Shown here piece by piece: positions 42,494 to 51,965 of a stretch of DNA of 64,000 bases. The stretch's first letter is position 1. Each line of letters begins with the position of its first letter. Made by a program: the position numbers and the translations under genes. The notes under the pieces are model-generated. The model was not told the DNA's origin and did not search any database. It saw nothing but the letters and a program-made list of their open reading frames with translations. Source of the stretch: Adlercreutzia caecimuris B7 (GTDB lineage Bacteria > Actinomycetota > Coriobacteriia > Coriobacteriales > Eggerthellaceae); NCBI RefSeq assembly GCF_000403355.2, contig NZ_KE159646.1, positions 2,741,960 through 2,805,959 on the forward strand, written 5' to 3'.

Positions 42494-44350
42494 TCAAGAG
42501 CCCCAGCTGGCCAGGTACTCGAGAATCTCCTGGCGGGAGTGCATGCCGCATTTGCCGTAGATGCGCTTGATGTGGCTGTGGGCCGTAGCGGGGGTGATGA
42601 ATAGCTCTTCGGCCACTTTCTTCTGAGTATAGCCGAGGGCGTACAGGGTGAGCACGTCCACTTCGCGATCGGACAGGAGAAACTGCTCGCCCATGGCCCG
42701 CACGCGTTCGCGCAGCGGGTCGCTGATGATGGCGGCCGTGGGCGCGGTGACGTCGGCGATGCCCGCCTCGCGCCGCGTGCGCCCGAGGGGCGAGGCGCCG
42801 ATGGGGGCTGCCGATCGGGCATGGGGGGCCGGGGCATTTGCGCTTTGCGGCTCGGCGGTCCGCGCCCCTGCCGGCTGCGAGGATGCGGACGCGCCTCCGT
42901 CGCGGGCGGCGGGGCGCTCGGGCGAGCAGCCCTCGGTGCAGTGCACGCAGCGCTGGGCCTGGGCGGCCGTCACGGCCTCGAAGGCGGCTTTCTGCACGGC
43001 GGCGACCGCCTCGGCCACGTGGGTCGCCTCGTGCTCGGCGGCATCGCGGGCGGCGCTGTCCAGGGCCCGCTCGGCATCGGCGAGGGCCAGTTGGGTGCGT
43101 GCCACCTCGGCTTCGGCATGCTGCAAATCGATTTCGACCTGGGCCTCGCGCTCCTCGGCCGCCGCCGTGTTCTCCTTATGCTCGGCGAGAAGGAACTGCA
43201 CGAGCACCACTTGGGCCGACAGCAGGATGAGCACCCCGAGCACGGAGTTGATAAGCAGGTCGTTTCCCGTGAGCGGATAGGCGAAGTGCAGCACCATGCG
43301 CGCGACGGATCGGACGCCGAAGCAGACGACCCAGCCTCCCATAGCATAGAAGTACGGGTCGCGGCTGCCGAAATTCGTGAAAGCGATGATGACGTACCAA
43401 CAGTAGGCGCAGATGACGATGTTCAGCGTGTTCACGAGCACCGCGCCGATTTCCCACTGGAAGGGGAAGGCCCCGAACAGCACGAGGGCGCCGGCGGCGA
43501 GCGCCTGCATGGTGACGAAGATGCCGACGGTCATGACGCGCTCGCGGCGACGTACCACGAAGATCGCCAGCAGGGTGCAGGTGACGATGGCCGCGAGGGC
43601 ATAGGCGAAGCGGGTCGGCGGGGTGAAGGCGATGGGCAGCCCGTCGGGGTAGCCGCGCATAAAGCCGTCCACGAAGCTCAAGAGGCCCATGCCGACGGTG
43701 CAGGCTACGAGGAACCGCGCATCTTGGATGTGGCTGCGGGCGAAGGTGAAGAAGGTGCGGGCGCGTCGGTGGGCGCGCTCGGCGGCCAGCCCGTCGCGCA
43801 GCGCGGCGGGTCCCACCAAGGTCAGCTGGGCGAGGATGAGGACGCAGCCGAGGATATTCTGCGCGCGCAGGGGCAGAAACGCGATGAAGTAGACGAGGGC
43901 CACGCTGACGATGAACGCGCCGAACACGAAGAGCGCGGCGGTTACCTCGTCGGTGCCGCGCAGGCAGCGCAGCCAGTAGAACATGCACAGCGACAGGGCC
44001 AAGGTGTTGATAACGCTGAGGGCGAAGGCGATGCCGGCCAGAGCTGGGTCGGTGTTGTCCATAAAGGAGAGCGCGCCCGAGGCGGCCGCCGCCACCAAGG
44101 TGCTGCCCACGAGCGCCCACTGCACGGCGGTGTTGCTGAGCACACGGCGCGACGGCGTGAGGGCCAGAAGCGCCGCGGCGAAGATCACGCAGACGATGAG
44201 CATGGCGCCGTCGGTGAAGACGCCGTCGTCGGTGGCAGTATAGCTGCCGTAACAGGCGACGATGAGGGCCGTGCGCGCGCAGACGATGCCGGCCAGCATG
44301 GGCCAAAACGTCTTCAAGCGCGAGACGAGGCCCGCGAACAGGGCACCCAT
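42494..44350 (-). CDS. Membrane-bound LuxR-family regulator (3)
   Basis: 618 residues. About twelve hydrophobic helices fill the first 390 residues. A long Ala/Glu-rich coiled coil (about 395-470) and a Cys-containing Pro/Ala-rich linker follow. The HTH is LLSDREVDVLTLYALGYT ... TPATAHSHIKRIYGKCGMHS. The coiled coil sets it apart from the other three LuxR proteins here. There is no reductase beside it; the divergent neighbour is an IscU/NifU-like gene, so its target is unclear. GGAGAAGGAGGG precedes the ATG. Confidence 0.87.
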   Translation of the reverse strand: MGALFAGLVSRLKTFWPMLAGIVCARTALIVACYGSYTATDDGVFTDGAMLIVCVIFAAALLALTPSRRVLSNTAVQWALVGSTLVAAAASGALSFMDNTDPALAGIAFALSVINTLALSLCMFYWLRCLRGTDEVTAALFVFGAFIVSVALVYFIAFLPLRAQNILGCVLILAQLTLVGPAALRDGLAAERAHRRARTFFTFARSHIQDARFLVACTVGMGLLSFVDGFMRGYPDGLPIAFTPPTRFAYALAAIVTCTLLAIFVVRRRERVMTVGIFVTMQALAAGALVLFGAFPFQWEIGAVLVNTLNIVICAYCWYVIIAFTNFGSRDPYFYAMGGWVVCFGVRSVARMVLHFAYPLTGNDLLINSVLGVLILLSAQVVLVQFLLAEHKENTAAAEEREAQVEIDLQHAEAEVARTQLALADAERALDSAARDAAEHEATHVAEAVAAVQKAAFEAVTAAQAQRCVHCTEGCSPERPAARDGGASASSQPAGARTAEPQSANAPAPHARSAAPIGASPLGRTRREAGIADVTAPTAAIISDPLRERVRAMGEQFLLSDREVDVLTLYALGYTQKKVAEELFITPATAHSHIKRIYGKCGMHSRQEILEYLASWGS

Positions 44351-44639
44351 GGGACCCTCCTTCTCCTTATGCGAGGCGGTGCATCGCGACTGCGATCCTC
44401 CCGGCCGCCCTCCTCCTCAGAAACTCGTGCGAATGCACAAGCATGACCTATTGACTCCATGATAATCTTTCCCCGCCCATTATGCGGGCGCGTTCCATCT
44501 TGTTACGTATCCGCAAAATGACATCACCTGAAAGAGGGGAATCTGCGCAAAAAGGTCATGGTAGGCTGTGGGGAGCGAAGCCAGAAAGCGCGGCGGCTTC
44601 GGAAGAGGTGCGTCGCGCTGACCGAACGAGAGGGGCCCT

Positions 44640-45233
44640 ATGAGCGAGCGCGATATCTACCATGAGCCGCCGACCCGCGTGCTGCTGCGCACGGCCGACG
44701 CCTATCAGACCGAGTCGATGGACGAGGTGACGGGCTATTCCGACAAGCTGCTGTCCATCGTGGCCGACTACCGCAACGGGGGGCGTCCTGATGGGGCCAA
44801 CGCCCAGGCCATGGTGGGCAAGTCGAAGCGCGGGGAGGTGGCGTTTCGCTTGTTCGCGCGCATCAATCCAGAGACGCGCGTGATCGAGGCTGCGGGTTTC
44901 AAGACGCGGGGATGCTTGGCCATGACCGGTTGTGCGAGCGCGACCTGCGCGATGATCGAGGGGCGCACCCTTGAAGAGGCCCTAGCGCTGACGACCGACG
45001 AGGTGCGGGCCGCTGTGGGTGGTGTGCCCGCGGGCAAGGCGAACACGCTCACCTTCTCGGTGGAGGCTGTGCGCGCCCTCGTGGGCGACTTCCTCGTGCG
45101 GGAAGGCGCCGATCTGGCGGCCCTCGACGAGGTGGTGCCGTGCTCTCCCTACGGCGTGGAATGCCTTATGTGCGAGCACTGCTCGCTGCGGGACACGCGC
45201 AACGACCTGCTGATGAAGTCGCTGGAGGAATAG
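44640..45233 (+). CDS. IscU/NifU N-terminal-like protein
   Basis: 197 residues. The central part GCLAMTGCASATCAMIEGRT, then LEEALALTTDEVRAAVGG, follows the NifU/IscU scaffold pattern, where a Cys precedes ... EMIxGKTLEEA. The C-terminal CLMCEHCSLRDT adds a further Cys cluster. IscU-type proteins assemble iron-sulfur clusters and pass them on. The usual partner IscS is not next to it. The window is rich in iron-sulfur enzymes, so an auxiliary scaffold role fits. The next gene starts three bases after the stop. Confidence 0.75.
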   Translation: MSERDIYHEPPTRVLLRTADAYQTESMDEVTGYSDKLLSIVADYRNGGRPDGANAQAMVGKSKRGEVAFRLFARINPETRVIEAAGFKTRGCLAMTGCASATCAMIEGRTLEEALALTTDEVRAAVGGVPAGKANTLTFSVEAVRALVGDFLVREGADLAALDEVVPCSPYGVECLMCEHCSLRDTRNDLLMKSLEE

Positions 45234-45235
45234 CC

Positions 45236-46348
45236 GTGCGCGAGGAAGACGAGATTCGGGCGGCGGTGATCGCGCTTGCCGAGGCTCAGGCGGCCGGCGA
45301 GGACATATCCGACGAGCTGCCTCACGGAGAAGTGGCGGCGGAAGCTGCCGAGGCGTCGCCCTTCGGCGATGATACGAGCGAGGAAGAGCAACGCGATGCA
45401 GCCATCGCGCTCGTGCTGGACGCGGTGCGCGCCGCAACGCGCGAGGGCCGGCTGGCCCAGCCGAGCGAATGGGAGCCGGCCGGTCTCGTGCCTACGTCCA
45501 TGACGGCCGAGGACGTGGAAATGGCCGTTTACGACGCGCTCATGGAGCACGGCGACCCGATGCCCGAAGGGGCCTCAGCGACAGGGGAGGGCTCGGCCCA
45601 GGCAGCCCGCCCCGTGAACCGGCACGTGCATTCGGCCTTCTCCTCCTCCAACGGCCGCTGTGTGGGCACCTCCCCCTTCAAGCACAAGGCTGCCTCCGCG
45701 AAGGAGGAGCAGATGACTGAAATGGAACCGCTGGCTGATTCTTCAGCAGTGGAAGAGCCCAGAGGAGATGTCGGACGTTCCGACCGAGCGAGTTCCGCAG
45801 CGACTGGAACAGCCCAGTGGGCTGTTCCACCAAGCGAGGACTGTCCGAGCGAATCGGAATGCCCGGCAGCTCCGACCGAGATGAGCCGCGAGGGCGAATC
45901 GGAATGCCCGGGAGCTCCGACCGGGGCGACCGAGGCGGACGAAGCCGCCCCCCTTCCCTACGACTGCACCAACATCCGCCTGCTCATGGGTAAGGCGAGC
46001 TACTACCTCTACGATGCCTCCGCCATGACCGACGCCTACGGGCGCTGGGCCTTCCTCGCCGCCGAGGACGACCCGGTGACCGCCTTCGTCGAGTGCGTGC
46101 GCGAGGAGTCGTCGGTGTACCCGCGTCCCATGGCTCGCACGAACCTGGCCAACGACCCCTTCCGTATGGATGCCGAGGCCGTGGAAGCCGCCTTCGCCGA
46201 AGCGCGCGCCCAGGGCCGCGCCGACGACATTGAGCGCACCGAGGCCTCGAACGGCGATGTGTACTTCTACTCCACAGCCTATCTGAGCCCGGCTCGCGCC
46301 AAGGCGCTGGCCGAGTGGGATGCTGTGGAGCGCAAGCGCAACGTGTAG
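45236..46348 (+). CDS. Unknown protein with an embedded palindromic repeat
   Basis: About 370 residues from GTG 45236, three bases after the previous gene. The N-terminal 150 residues are acidic and helical (EEDEIRAAVIALAEAQAAGE). The C-terminal 130 residues (YDCTNIRLLMGKASYYLYDA ... VYFYSTAYLSPA) look like a folded domain. Between them lies a Ser/Glu/Pro-rich segment of about 50 residues translated from a repeat element that also occurs twice at 53.5 kb. The insertion keeps the frame. I do not recognise the family. Confidence 0.72.
   Translation: MREEDEIRAAVIALAEAQAAGEDISDELPHGEVAAEAAEASPFGDDTSEEEQRDAAIALVLDAVRAATREGRLAQPSEWEPAGLVPTSMTAEDVEMAVYDALMEHGDPMPEGASATGEGSAQAARPVNRHVHSAFSSSNGRCVGTSPFKHKAASAKEEQMTEMEPLADSSAVEEPRGDVGRSDRASSAATGTAQWAVPPSEDCPSESECPAAPTEMSREGESECPGAPTGATEADEAAPLPYDCTNIRLLMGKASYYLYDASAMTDAYGRWAFLAAEDDPVTAFVECVREESSVYPRPMARTNLANDPFRMDAEAVEAAFAEARAQGRADDIERTEASNGDVYFYSTAYLSPARAKALAEWDAVERKRNV
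45778..45923 (+). repeat. Palindromic repeat element, in-frame copy
   Basis: The core contains GAGCGAGTTCCGCAGCGAC, the palindrome GGAACAGCCC AGT GGGCTGTTCC and GCGAGGACTGTCCGAGCGAA. Its right end is duplicated: GCGAATCGGAATGCCCGG recurs 44 bases later. Two related copies in inverted orientation lie at 53478-53540 and 53569-53670. Confidence 0.75.
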
Positions 46349-46407
46349 GGGAGCGCCTCCGCTTCCGCCCGCGCTTTCCGCTCGCGCCCCTGCTCGCGCT
46401 CGTCGAG

Positions 46408-46440
46408 AAGGGTCCCGTACCGAAGTGGTGCGGGACCCTT
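46408..46440 (+). terminator. Terminator after the repeat-bearing gene
   Basis: AAGGGTCCCGTACC and GGTGCGGGACCCTT pair with one mismatch over a 5-6 base loop, then CGTT. Confidence 0.82.
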
Positions 46441-46476
46441 CGTTATGGGAGGGCGGCTTCCGGCTGCACGCAAGAA

Positions 46477-46508
46477 GGCCCCCGCACCGGTGATGCGGTG
46501 CGGGGGCC
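46477..46508. terminator. Terminator of the aldehyde oxidoreductase gene
   Basis: GGCCCCCGCACC and GGTGCGGGGGCC form a 12-bp perfect stem with an 8-base loop. On the minus strand TTCTTGCG follows. It lies 27 bases behind the oxidoreductase stop and may serve both converging genes. Confidence 0.82.
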
Positions 46509-46534
46509 TCGTCACGAGGGGGCTCTTCGGGGCT

Positions 46535-48697
46535 CTACTTGGCGTCGGGGAGCAGGCCCAGGGCGGCCAGGTTCTCCTTCACGTCGCCCATCTCGTAGTA
46601 GTCAAGGCACTCGGCGGTGGGGCAGCCCAGTTTCGGATCCCAGCCGAAGCACTCGTACATCATGGTCAGGGCTGTCTGGAAGTCGTCCTTGTCCATCTTG
46701 ATGGTGCCCTCGGTGAATACGGGGACGTCGGGGTCCTGGGTGAAGGGCCACTCGGTCACCACGTCGTGCACGGCGCGGAAGTCGTTGGTGCCCATCTTGC
46801 CCTCGGCGTCGGTCATGCCGCGGGCGGTGTTGGCACGCTGCAGGGTGGTGATCTTCGCGCCCATCTTGTACAGATCCTCGGTGGTCACGTCCTCGCCGGT
46901 GACGGCCTTCATGAACTTGGCCTCCAAATCCAGGTCGCCGCGATAGTCGCGAGCGGCCGTGGGGCTCATGGTCATGGGCCATACCCAGTTGCACAGGGTG
47001 AGCGAGTCGTGCAGCACGTCGGTGACCACGGACCACCAGGCGAAATTCGCCTTGTACTCGTTCATGGGGGTGTAGTTCTTGTCCGGGTCGATAGCGCTCG
47101 CGTCGCCCCATACCTCGGCGGCGATCTGCTGCTTCAGCTCGAAGGGCAATCCGCAGCCCTGGAAGTTCACGGCGGAGTGGATCATGTCGTCGCGGTTGAA
47201 CACCATGTTGTAGAGCAGACCCACCTGGCCGAAGCACTCATGGGCGTGGTGCACCGGCCAGCCGCGCGGGTTGATGATGCAGGAGGCCACGGTGTCGTTC
47301 CATGCCTTGTCGTTCCAGCGGTCGGTCCACACGAGCGGGCCGTAGCCCACATAGGCGAGTTCGGAGTCGTTTTTCGCGATCTTCGTGAGCAACTCGGCCA
47401 TGATGGAGGGGTCGTTGTTCTGGAACTTGGTCCAGTCGAAGGCAGCATACTCCTCGGCTGGCAGCACACGCTCGAATACGCCGCTGGCGTAGCAGTGGGC
47501 GATGTCGCGGTAGATCTGCCCGTAGTTGCACCACAGGCCCAAGTCGTCCATGACCGAGCCGGTCACCTGATCCCACACGAGCGCGTCCTCGCTGGCCGCC
47601 GCAACCGGCGTCTTGTCGCCCAGGATGCCGATCATGTAGTTGGTGAAGGGGAAGTTCGGCACACAGGTGTTGCCGGTGATCTCGTAGCCGCCGTTGGCCG
47701 CGGAGGCGGGCACGCGCATGTCGGAGTAGCAGTGGATGGGGCAGCTGTGGCAGCCGTCCATCTTGATGGTGTACTTCTCAGCCTCGGGGCCCTCGTCCTT
47801 GAACGACTTCATGCAGCGGTAGCCCACGGTGTTGATCTCGCCGGGCTTCGGCTCGCCGGTCTCGATGGGGCCGCCCTCGGCCAGCGCCCAGGTGAGGCCC
47901 TTCTGGGCCGTCCAGCGGCTGCCCTTGTCGAAGTACTCGGCCCATTCCTGCTGGGTGGAGGGCACCACGTGGTTGTTGTTCGAGCCCACGATCTCGCGCA
48001 GCATGTAGTCGGACAGATCGGCCACAGCCTGCGGATCGGCTACGTAGATGGGCTGGGTGCCGCGCACCACGAGCGCCTTCAGCTTCTTGGAGCCGAGCAC
48101 CGAGGCGGTGCCGGCGCCGGCGGAATGGTTGCGAGAGTTGATGATGCAGGCATAAGGCAGCAGGTTCTCGCCGGCAGGCCCGATGGTGGCCACGCAGAAG
48201 TCAGTGCCCTCGCGGCGCGAGAGCGCCTCGGTGGTGGCGCGGGTGCCCATGCCCCATACCTTGTCGGCGGGCTTGATCTCCACATCGTCGTCGTCGATCT
48301 TCAGGTACACCGGCTCATCGGAGGCGCCCTCGATGATGATGGCATCCCAGCCGGCCTTCTTGATGGCGGCGCCGATCATGCCGCCGGTGTGGGCGTCCAC
48401 CACCTGATGGTCTTTGGTGTAGGTGGAAAGGGAGGCGATGGTGGTGCGGCCGGCCAAAGGCACGCCGGTGGCCGTCAACGGGCCGACGGCGAAGACCACC
48501 TTGTTCTCCGGAGAGAGCGGGTCGGTGCCGGGGGCCACCTCGTCGTACATGATCTTGTTGGCGATGCCCATGCCGCCCAGATATTCTTTATAAGGGTCGG
48601 TCGGGGTCACCGAGACGGTTTTGTCGGTCAGGTTGACGCGGAGGATCTTGCCGGTCCAGCCGTAGGACTTGCCGGGATCCAGTTTTGAATCAGCCAT
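46535..48697 (-). CDS. Aldehyde:ferredoxin oxidoreductase family, tungsten/molybdenum enzyme
   Basis: 720 residues. The N-terminal domain has GWTGKILRVNLTDKTVSV and YLGGMGIANKIMYDE, both hallmarks of the AOR family. Cofactor and cluster motifs include NSRNHSAGAGTASVLGSKK, MDGCHSCPIHC (three Cys of the 4Fe-4S site) and the fourth Cys in DPKLGCPTAECLDYY. AOR-type enzymes bind a bis-pterin tungsten cofactor and oxidise aldehydes to acids, or run in reverse, with ferredoxin. Some relatives act on other substrates. There is no signal peptide, so it is cytoplasmic. It is divergent from a ferredoxin/molybdoenzyme operon. Confidence 0.92.
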   Translation of the reverse strand: MADSKLDPGKSYGWTGKILRVNLTDKTVSVTPTDPYKEYLGGMGIANKIMYDEVAPGTDPLSPENKVVFAVGPLTATGVPLAGRTTIASLSTYTKDHQVVDAHTGGMIGAAIKKAGWDAIIIEGASDEPVYLKIDDDDVEIKPADKVWGMGTRATTEALSRREGTDFCVATIGPAGENLLPYACIINSRNHSAGAGTASVLGSKKLKALVVRGTQPIYVADPQAVADLSDYMLREIVGSNNNHVVPSTQQEWAEYFDKGSRWTAQKGLTWALAEGGPIETGEPKPGEINTVGYRCMKSFKDEGPEAEKYTIKMDGCHSCPIHCYSDMRVPASAANGGYEITGNTCVPNFPFTNYMIGILGDKTPVAAASEDALVWDQVTGSVMDDLGLWCNYGQIYRDIAHCYASGVFERVLPAEEYAAFDWTKFQNNDPSIMAELLTKIAKNDSELAYVGYGPLVWTDRWNDKAWNDTVASCIINPRGWPVHHAHECFGQVGLLYNMVFNRDDMIHSAVNFQGCGLPFELKQQIAAEVWGDASAIDPDKNYTPMNEYKANFAWWSVVTDVLHDSLTLCNWVWPMTMSPTAARDYRGDLDLEAKFMKAVTGEDVTTEDLYKMGAKITTLQRANTARGMTDAEGKMGTNDFRAVHDVVTEWPFTQDPDVPVFTEGTIKMDKDDFQTALTMMYECFGWDPKLGCPTAECLDYYEMGDVKENLAALGLLPDAK

Positions 48698-48801
48698 GAT
48701 GAAGCTCCAAATCTCTTCGTGTACTCGTGTTGCGTGGTATCAGTCGGCGATCTGGAGTAATCGTCGCTGGCCAGTATATATATGAGCGGGCAGGTCCCCT
48801 T

Positions 48802-48899
48802 CCCCTCAATGAGGGGATAGTTTTCAACGGAACCGTGACGGCGCGGCGAGCGGGCGCTCAAACGGAAACCTAACATTCGGTAATCCCCCTCAAAGAGGG
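48802..48899. promoter_or_regulatory. Two palindromes in the divergent 48.7-49.0 kb region
   Basis: CCCCTCA A TGAGGGG at 48802-48816 and CCCTC AAA GAGGG at 48887-48899. The two are alike and lie in the 302-base region between divergent genes, so one regulator may bind both. No protein gene is seen in this region. Confidence 0.6.
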
Positions 48900-48999
48900 T
48901 ACACAGATCCTTCATTCATGACTATGATGCCTTTCGTTGCGTGGCGTCGCGATCTTGAGTTCTCTCTGAGACAAGCATCAGTTACAAGGGGGAGTTCAA

Positions 49000-49743
49000 A
49001 TGTCAGACACCCAGAAAAACGAAACCGTGGCCACCGAGCAGCCTCCCGCTGCGGCCACCTCTGCTGCCGAGAGTGCCGGCGCCATGCCGGCCGATAAGAA
49101 GCAGCCCTTCTTCACCCGACGCACCGTGCTGGCCATGACCGGCTGCGGCGTTGCCGGCCTCGTGGTCGGCGGCGTGCTCGCATCGTGGGGCGTGACGACC
49201 CAGTCCATCGCCTCGGGCCGCATCGAGCTGCGCACCACTCCTGCGAAAATGATCGTCACCGACCGCGCTCGCTGCTCCGGCTGCCAGCGCTGCGAGATGA
49301 TGTGCACCCTGAAGAACGACGGCGCCGCCCAGCAGTCCATCGCCCGCGTTCGCGTATGGGACAACTACAACTTCGGCTCCGGCGTCGATACCAACGACGG
49401 TATCTACGGCAACTGCCAGTTCACCGTGCAGTCCTGCAAGCAGTGCGCCGATCCCCAGTGCGCGAAGTACTGCCCGGTGCATGCCATCTCCGCCGACGAG
49501 GAGACCGGCGCGCGCGTGGTAGACGAGGAGGTGTGCATCGGCTGCGGCATGTGCTCGGCCGCTTGCCCGTGGGGCATGCCCCAGGTGAACGCCCAGACCG
49601 GCACCTCCACCAAGTGCGTATCCTGCGGCCGCTGCGCCGAGCAGTGCCCCAACGGTGCCATCAAGTTCATCGATTGGGAGGATATCGCGCAGAAGGCCAT
49701 CGACGAGGGCGTGGTTTCCACGGCCACCATGGTGGAAGCGTAA
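49000..49743 (+). CDS. Tat-signal four-cluster ferredoxin
   Basis: 247 residues. A 35-residue polar start precedes FTRRTVLAMTGCGVAGLVVG, a Tat-type signal that may stay as a membrane anchor. Four cluster sets follow: CSGCQRCEMMC, CKQCADPQCAKYCP, CIGCGMCSAACP and CVSCGRCAEQCP. It resembles the iron-sulfur proteins found beside AOR-type enzymes and in respiratory complexes. It could hand electrons to the molybdoenzyme encoded next, or link it with the oxidoreductase across the divergent promoter. GGGGGAG precedes the ATG. Confidence 0.88.
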   Translation: MSDTQKNETVATEQPPAAATSAAESAGAMPADKKQPFFTRRTVLAMTGCGVAGLVVGGVLASWGVTTQSIASGRIELRTTPAKMIVTDRARCSGCQRCEMMCTLKNDGAAQQSIARVRVWDNYNFGSGVDTNDGIYGNCQFTVQSCKQCADPQCAKYCPVHAISADEETGARVVDEEVCIGCGMCSAACPWGMPQVNAQTGTSTKCVSCGRCAEQCPNGAIKFIDWEDIAQKAIDEGVVSTATMVEA

Positions 49744-49796
49744 GAGCGCATGCGCTCCGCTTTCGTTTTGTCGCCTTCGATTGAGAGGATAGAGCA

Positions 49797-51965
49797 ATGA
49801 CTCAGCCAATAACCAGGCGGACCTTCGTGGCCGCCAGTGCTGCGGGAGCCGCCTTAGCGGCATCCGGCGCGGCGCTCGCGGGTTGCGCGTCCAGCTCTGC
49901 GGTTGATACGGCCTACGCGGCCGAAGCGGTCAACACGCAGTGCGCCGCCTGTCCCAAACAGTGCAGCTATGCTGCCTACACCGTCGATGGCTCCATCGAC
50001 AAGGTCGTGGGTAACACGACCGACCCGGCTTCGGCCGGCACCCTGTGCGCCCGCGGCTATGGCATGGCCACCGCCGCCACGTCGGCCGATCGTCTGGAAA
50101 GCCCGATGCGCCGCACCGACAGCGGCAGCTACGAGGCCATTCCGTGGGACGAGGCCCTCGCCGAGATCGGCAAGGCCCTGACCGATATCAAGGCCGACAA
50201 GGGAGCCGCGGCTCTGGCCGCCATCATCCCGGGCACGTCCACGGCCGATTGGTACACCGAGCGCTTCATGAACGCGCTCGGCAGCCCGAATGTGTACCTG
50301 AACGCCACGACGGCTTCGTCGTCGGTGGCTTCGGGTCTCGCCCTGGCCACGGGCTTCACCTCCTACGAGGTGGATTACGCCCAGGCGAAGATAGTGGTCA
50401 TTCTGGGCGCGAGCACCGTCGAGATGCCCGATCCGGGCACGATCGCATCCCTCGAGGCGGCGAAGGCCGCCGGGGCGAAGATTGTGATGGTGGATTCGCG
50501 CATGCCCGCCTCGGCCTCGGTGGCCACTGAGTACCTCGGCGTGAAGGCAGGTACCGAGCTGGCGCTGGTGCTGGCCGTGGCCCGCGGCCTTCTTTCCAAG
50601 GACGACCTGGCCAACGCCGCCGCAGCCAAGATGGAGGGGCTGGCGGAATGGGAGCGCGCCCTGGCATCGTATACGCCGCAATGGGCCGCTTCGGTGACCG
50701 GCCTTGCCGAGGACCGCATCCAGAGCCTCGTCGGCGAGCTGGCCGCCGCCGCGCCCGCCGCGTGCATCGATCTGACGTGGATGGCCCTGTTCGGGGGCAG
50801 TTACGGCAACAGCGGCGAGCTCGCCCGCGCCGTGGCGCTGACGAACACGGTGCTCGGGTGCTGGAACGTTCCCGGTGGCGCCTACGTGGCTGCGCCGACC
50901 ATCGACTGGTCTGCCACGGCCATGGCCCCCATCGCCGTGGAGGAGGCCGATGCGACGGCGGCCGAGTATCCTCTGGCCGCTGCCGGCTCTGCCGCCCAGG
51001 CGCTGCGCCTGGCCCACGACGGAGCCATCGCGGGGCTCATTCTGGTGGATGCCAACGTGGTGGCCGAGTACCCCGATCCCGATTACGTGCGCGAGGCCGT
51101 GGAGACCTGCACACTGTCGGTGGCCGTGACGCCCGAGATGACCGAGACGGCCCGCTGCTGCACCTACGTGCTGCCGGAGCAGGTGTGGGCCGAAAGCGCC
51201 CAGCTTCCCGTTGTGACCGGTGCTGTGCATCCGGCGTTGAAGGTGTCGTTGCAGGTGATCGATCCGGCCGTGAGCGAGGCTCGTTCCGTGTCCCAGATCG
51301 TGGAGGGCCTGGCCCAGGCCACTGATACGGCAGGTGCCTTCTCCTTTACCGTGGAGGACGCCGCCCGCGCGGCCTGCGAGTCCTGCGGTTGCGCCTACGA
51401 GGCCGCCGCGGCGCTCGGCGCCACCTCGCTGGCTCCGGTGGCGGCCGAGGCTGTGGTATGGCCCACCGCATCGGGCAAGGTGGAATGCGCCTGCGCTGCG
51501 TGCGAGACGGCTGGCTACACGGCTACTCCCACCTGGGTGGAGCCCTCCGTTTCTCCAGATGCCCTGGGCTATGGCTACTACCGCCTGACCACGGGCAACC
51601 AGGCTGTACAGGCTACGACCAAGACCGCGAATGCGGCGCCCGTGGCTGCCATAGCCGAGCAGTACGGCCTCGACGGTTTGTGGATGAATGCCGCTGCGGC
51701 AGAGGCTGCCGGCATTGCCGGGGGCGACAAGGTGGTTATCGAGAACGAGTATGCTTCCGCGCCGGTGCGGGTGCACGTGACCGAGCTCATCGAGCCGGCG
51801 GCCATGTACCTGGCAAGTCACTACGGCGTGGAAGATGACGAGCAAAGGCAAGCCGACGGGCTGGGCGTGCGCCAGGCGCGCTTCGCCACCTTCGGGCTTG
51901 AGCCGGGCTATGGCGCACCGCTTCTGCAGGAGACCATGGTGACGGTCGGAAAGGCTGGTGCATGA
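49797..51965 (+). CDS. Tat-exported molybdopterin oxidoreductase, Phs/Psr-like
   Basis: 722 residues with a Tat signal (RRTFVAASAAGAALAASG) and a lipobox-like LAGC. The cluster set CAACPKQCSY ... GTLCARG is that of the DMSO reductase superfamily. Length and the following PsrB- and NrfD-like genes fit the polysulfide/thiosulfate/tetrathionate reductase branch. The Mo-ligand region (NATTASSSVASGLA) lacks a cysteine, unlike PsrA, so the substrate may differ. Alanine-rich composition is striking. GAGAGGAT precedes the ATG. Confidence 0.88.
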   Translation: MTQPITRRTFVAASAAGAALAASGAALAGCASSSAVDTAYAAEAVNTQCAACPKQCSYAAYTVDGSIDKVVGNTTDPASAGTLCARGYGMATAATSADRLESPMRRTDSGSYEAIPWDEALAEIGKALTDIKADKGAAALAAIIPGTSTADWYTERFMNALGSPNVYLNATTASSSVASGLALATGFTSYEVDYAQAKIVVILGASTVEMPDPGTIASLEAAKAAGAKIVMVDSRMPASASVATEYLGVKAGTELALVLAVARGLLSKDDLANAAAAKMEGLAEWERALASYTPQWAASVTGLAEDRIQSLVGELAAAAPAACIDLTWMALFGGSYGNSGELARAVALTNTVLGCWNVPGGAYVAAPTIDWSATAMAPIAVEEADATAAEYPLAAAGSAAQALRLAHDGAIAGLILVDANVVAEYPDPDYVREAVETCTLSVAVTPEMTETARCCTYVLPEQVWAESAQLPVVTGAVHPALKVSLQVIDPAVSEARSVSQIVEGLAQATDTAGAFSFTVEDAARAACESCGCAYEAAAALGATSLAPVAAEAVVWPTASGKVECACAACETAGYTATPTWVEPSVSPDALGYGYYRLTTGNQAVQATTKTANAAPVAAIAEQYGLDGLWMNAAAAEAAGIAGGDKVVIENEYASAPVRVHVTELIEPAAMYLASHYGVEDDEQRQADGLGVRQARFATFGLEPGYGAPLLQETMVTVGKAGA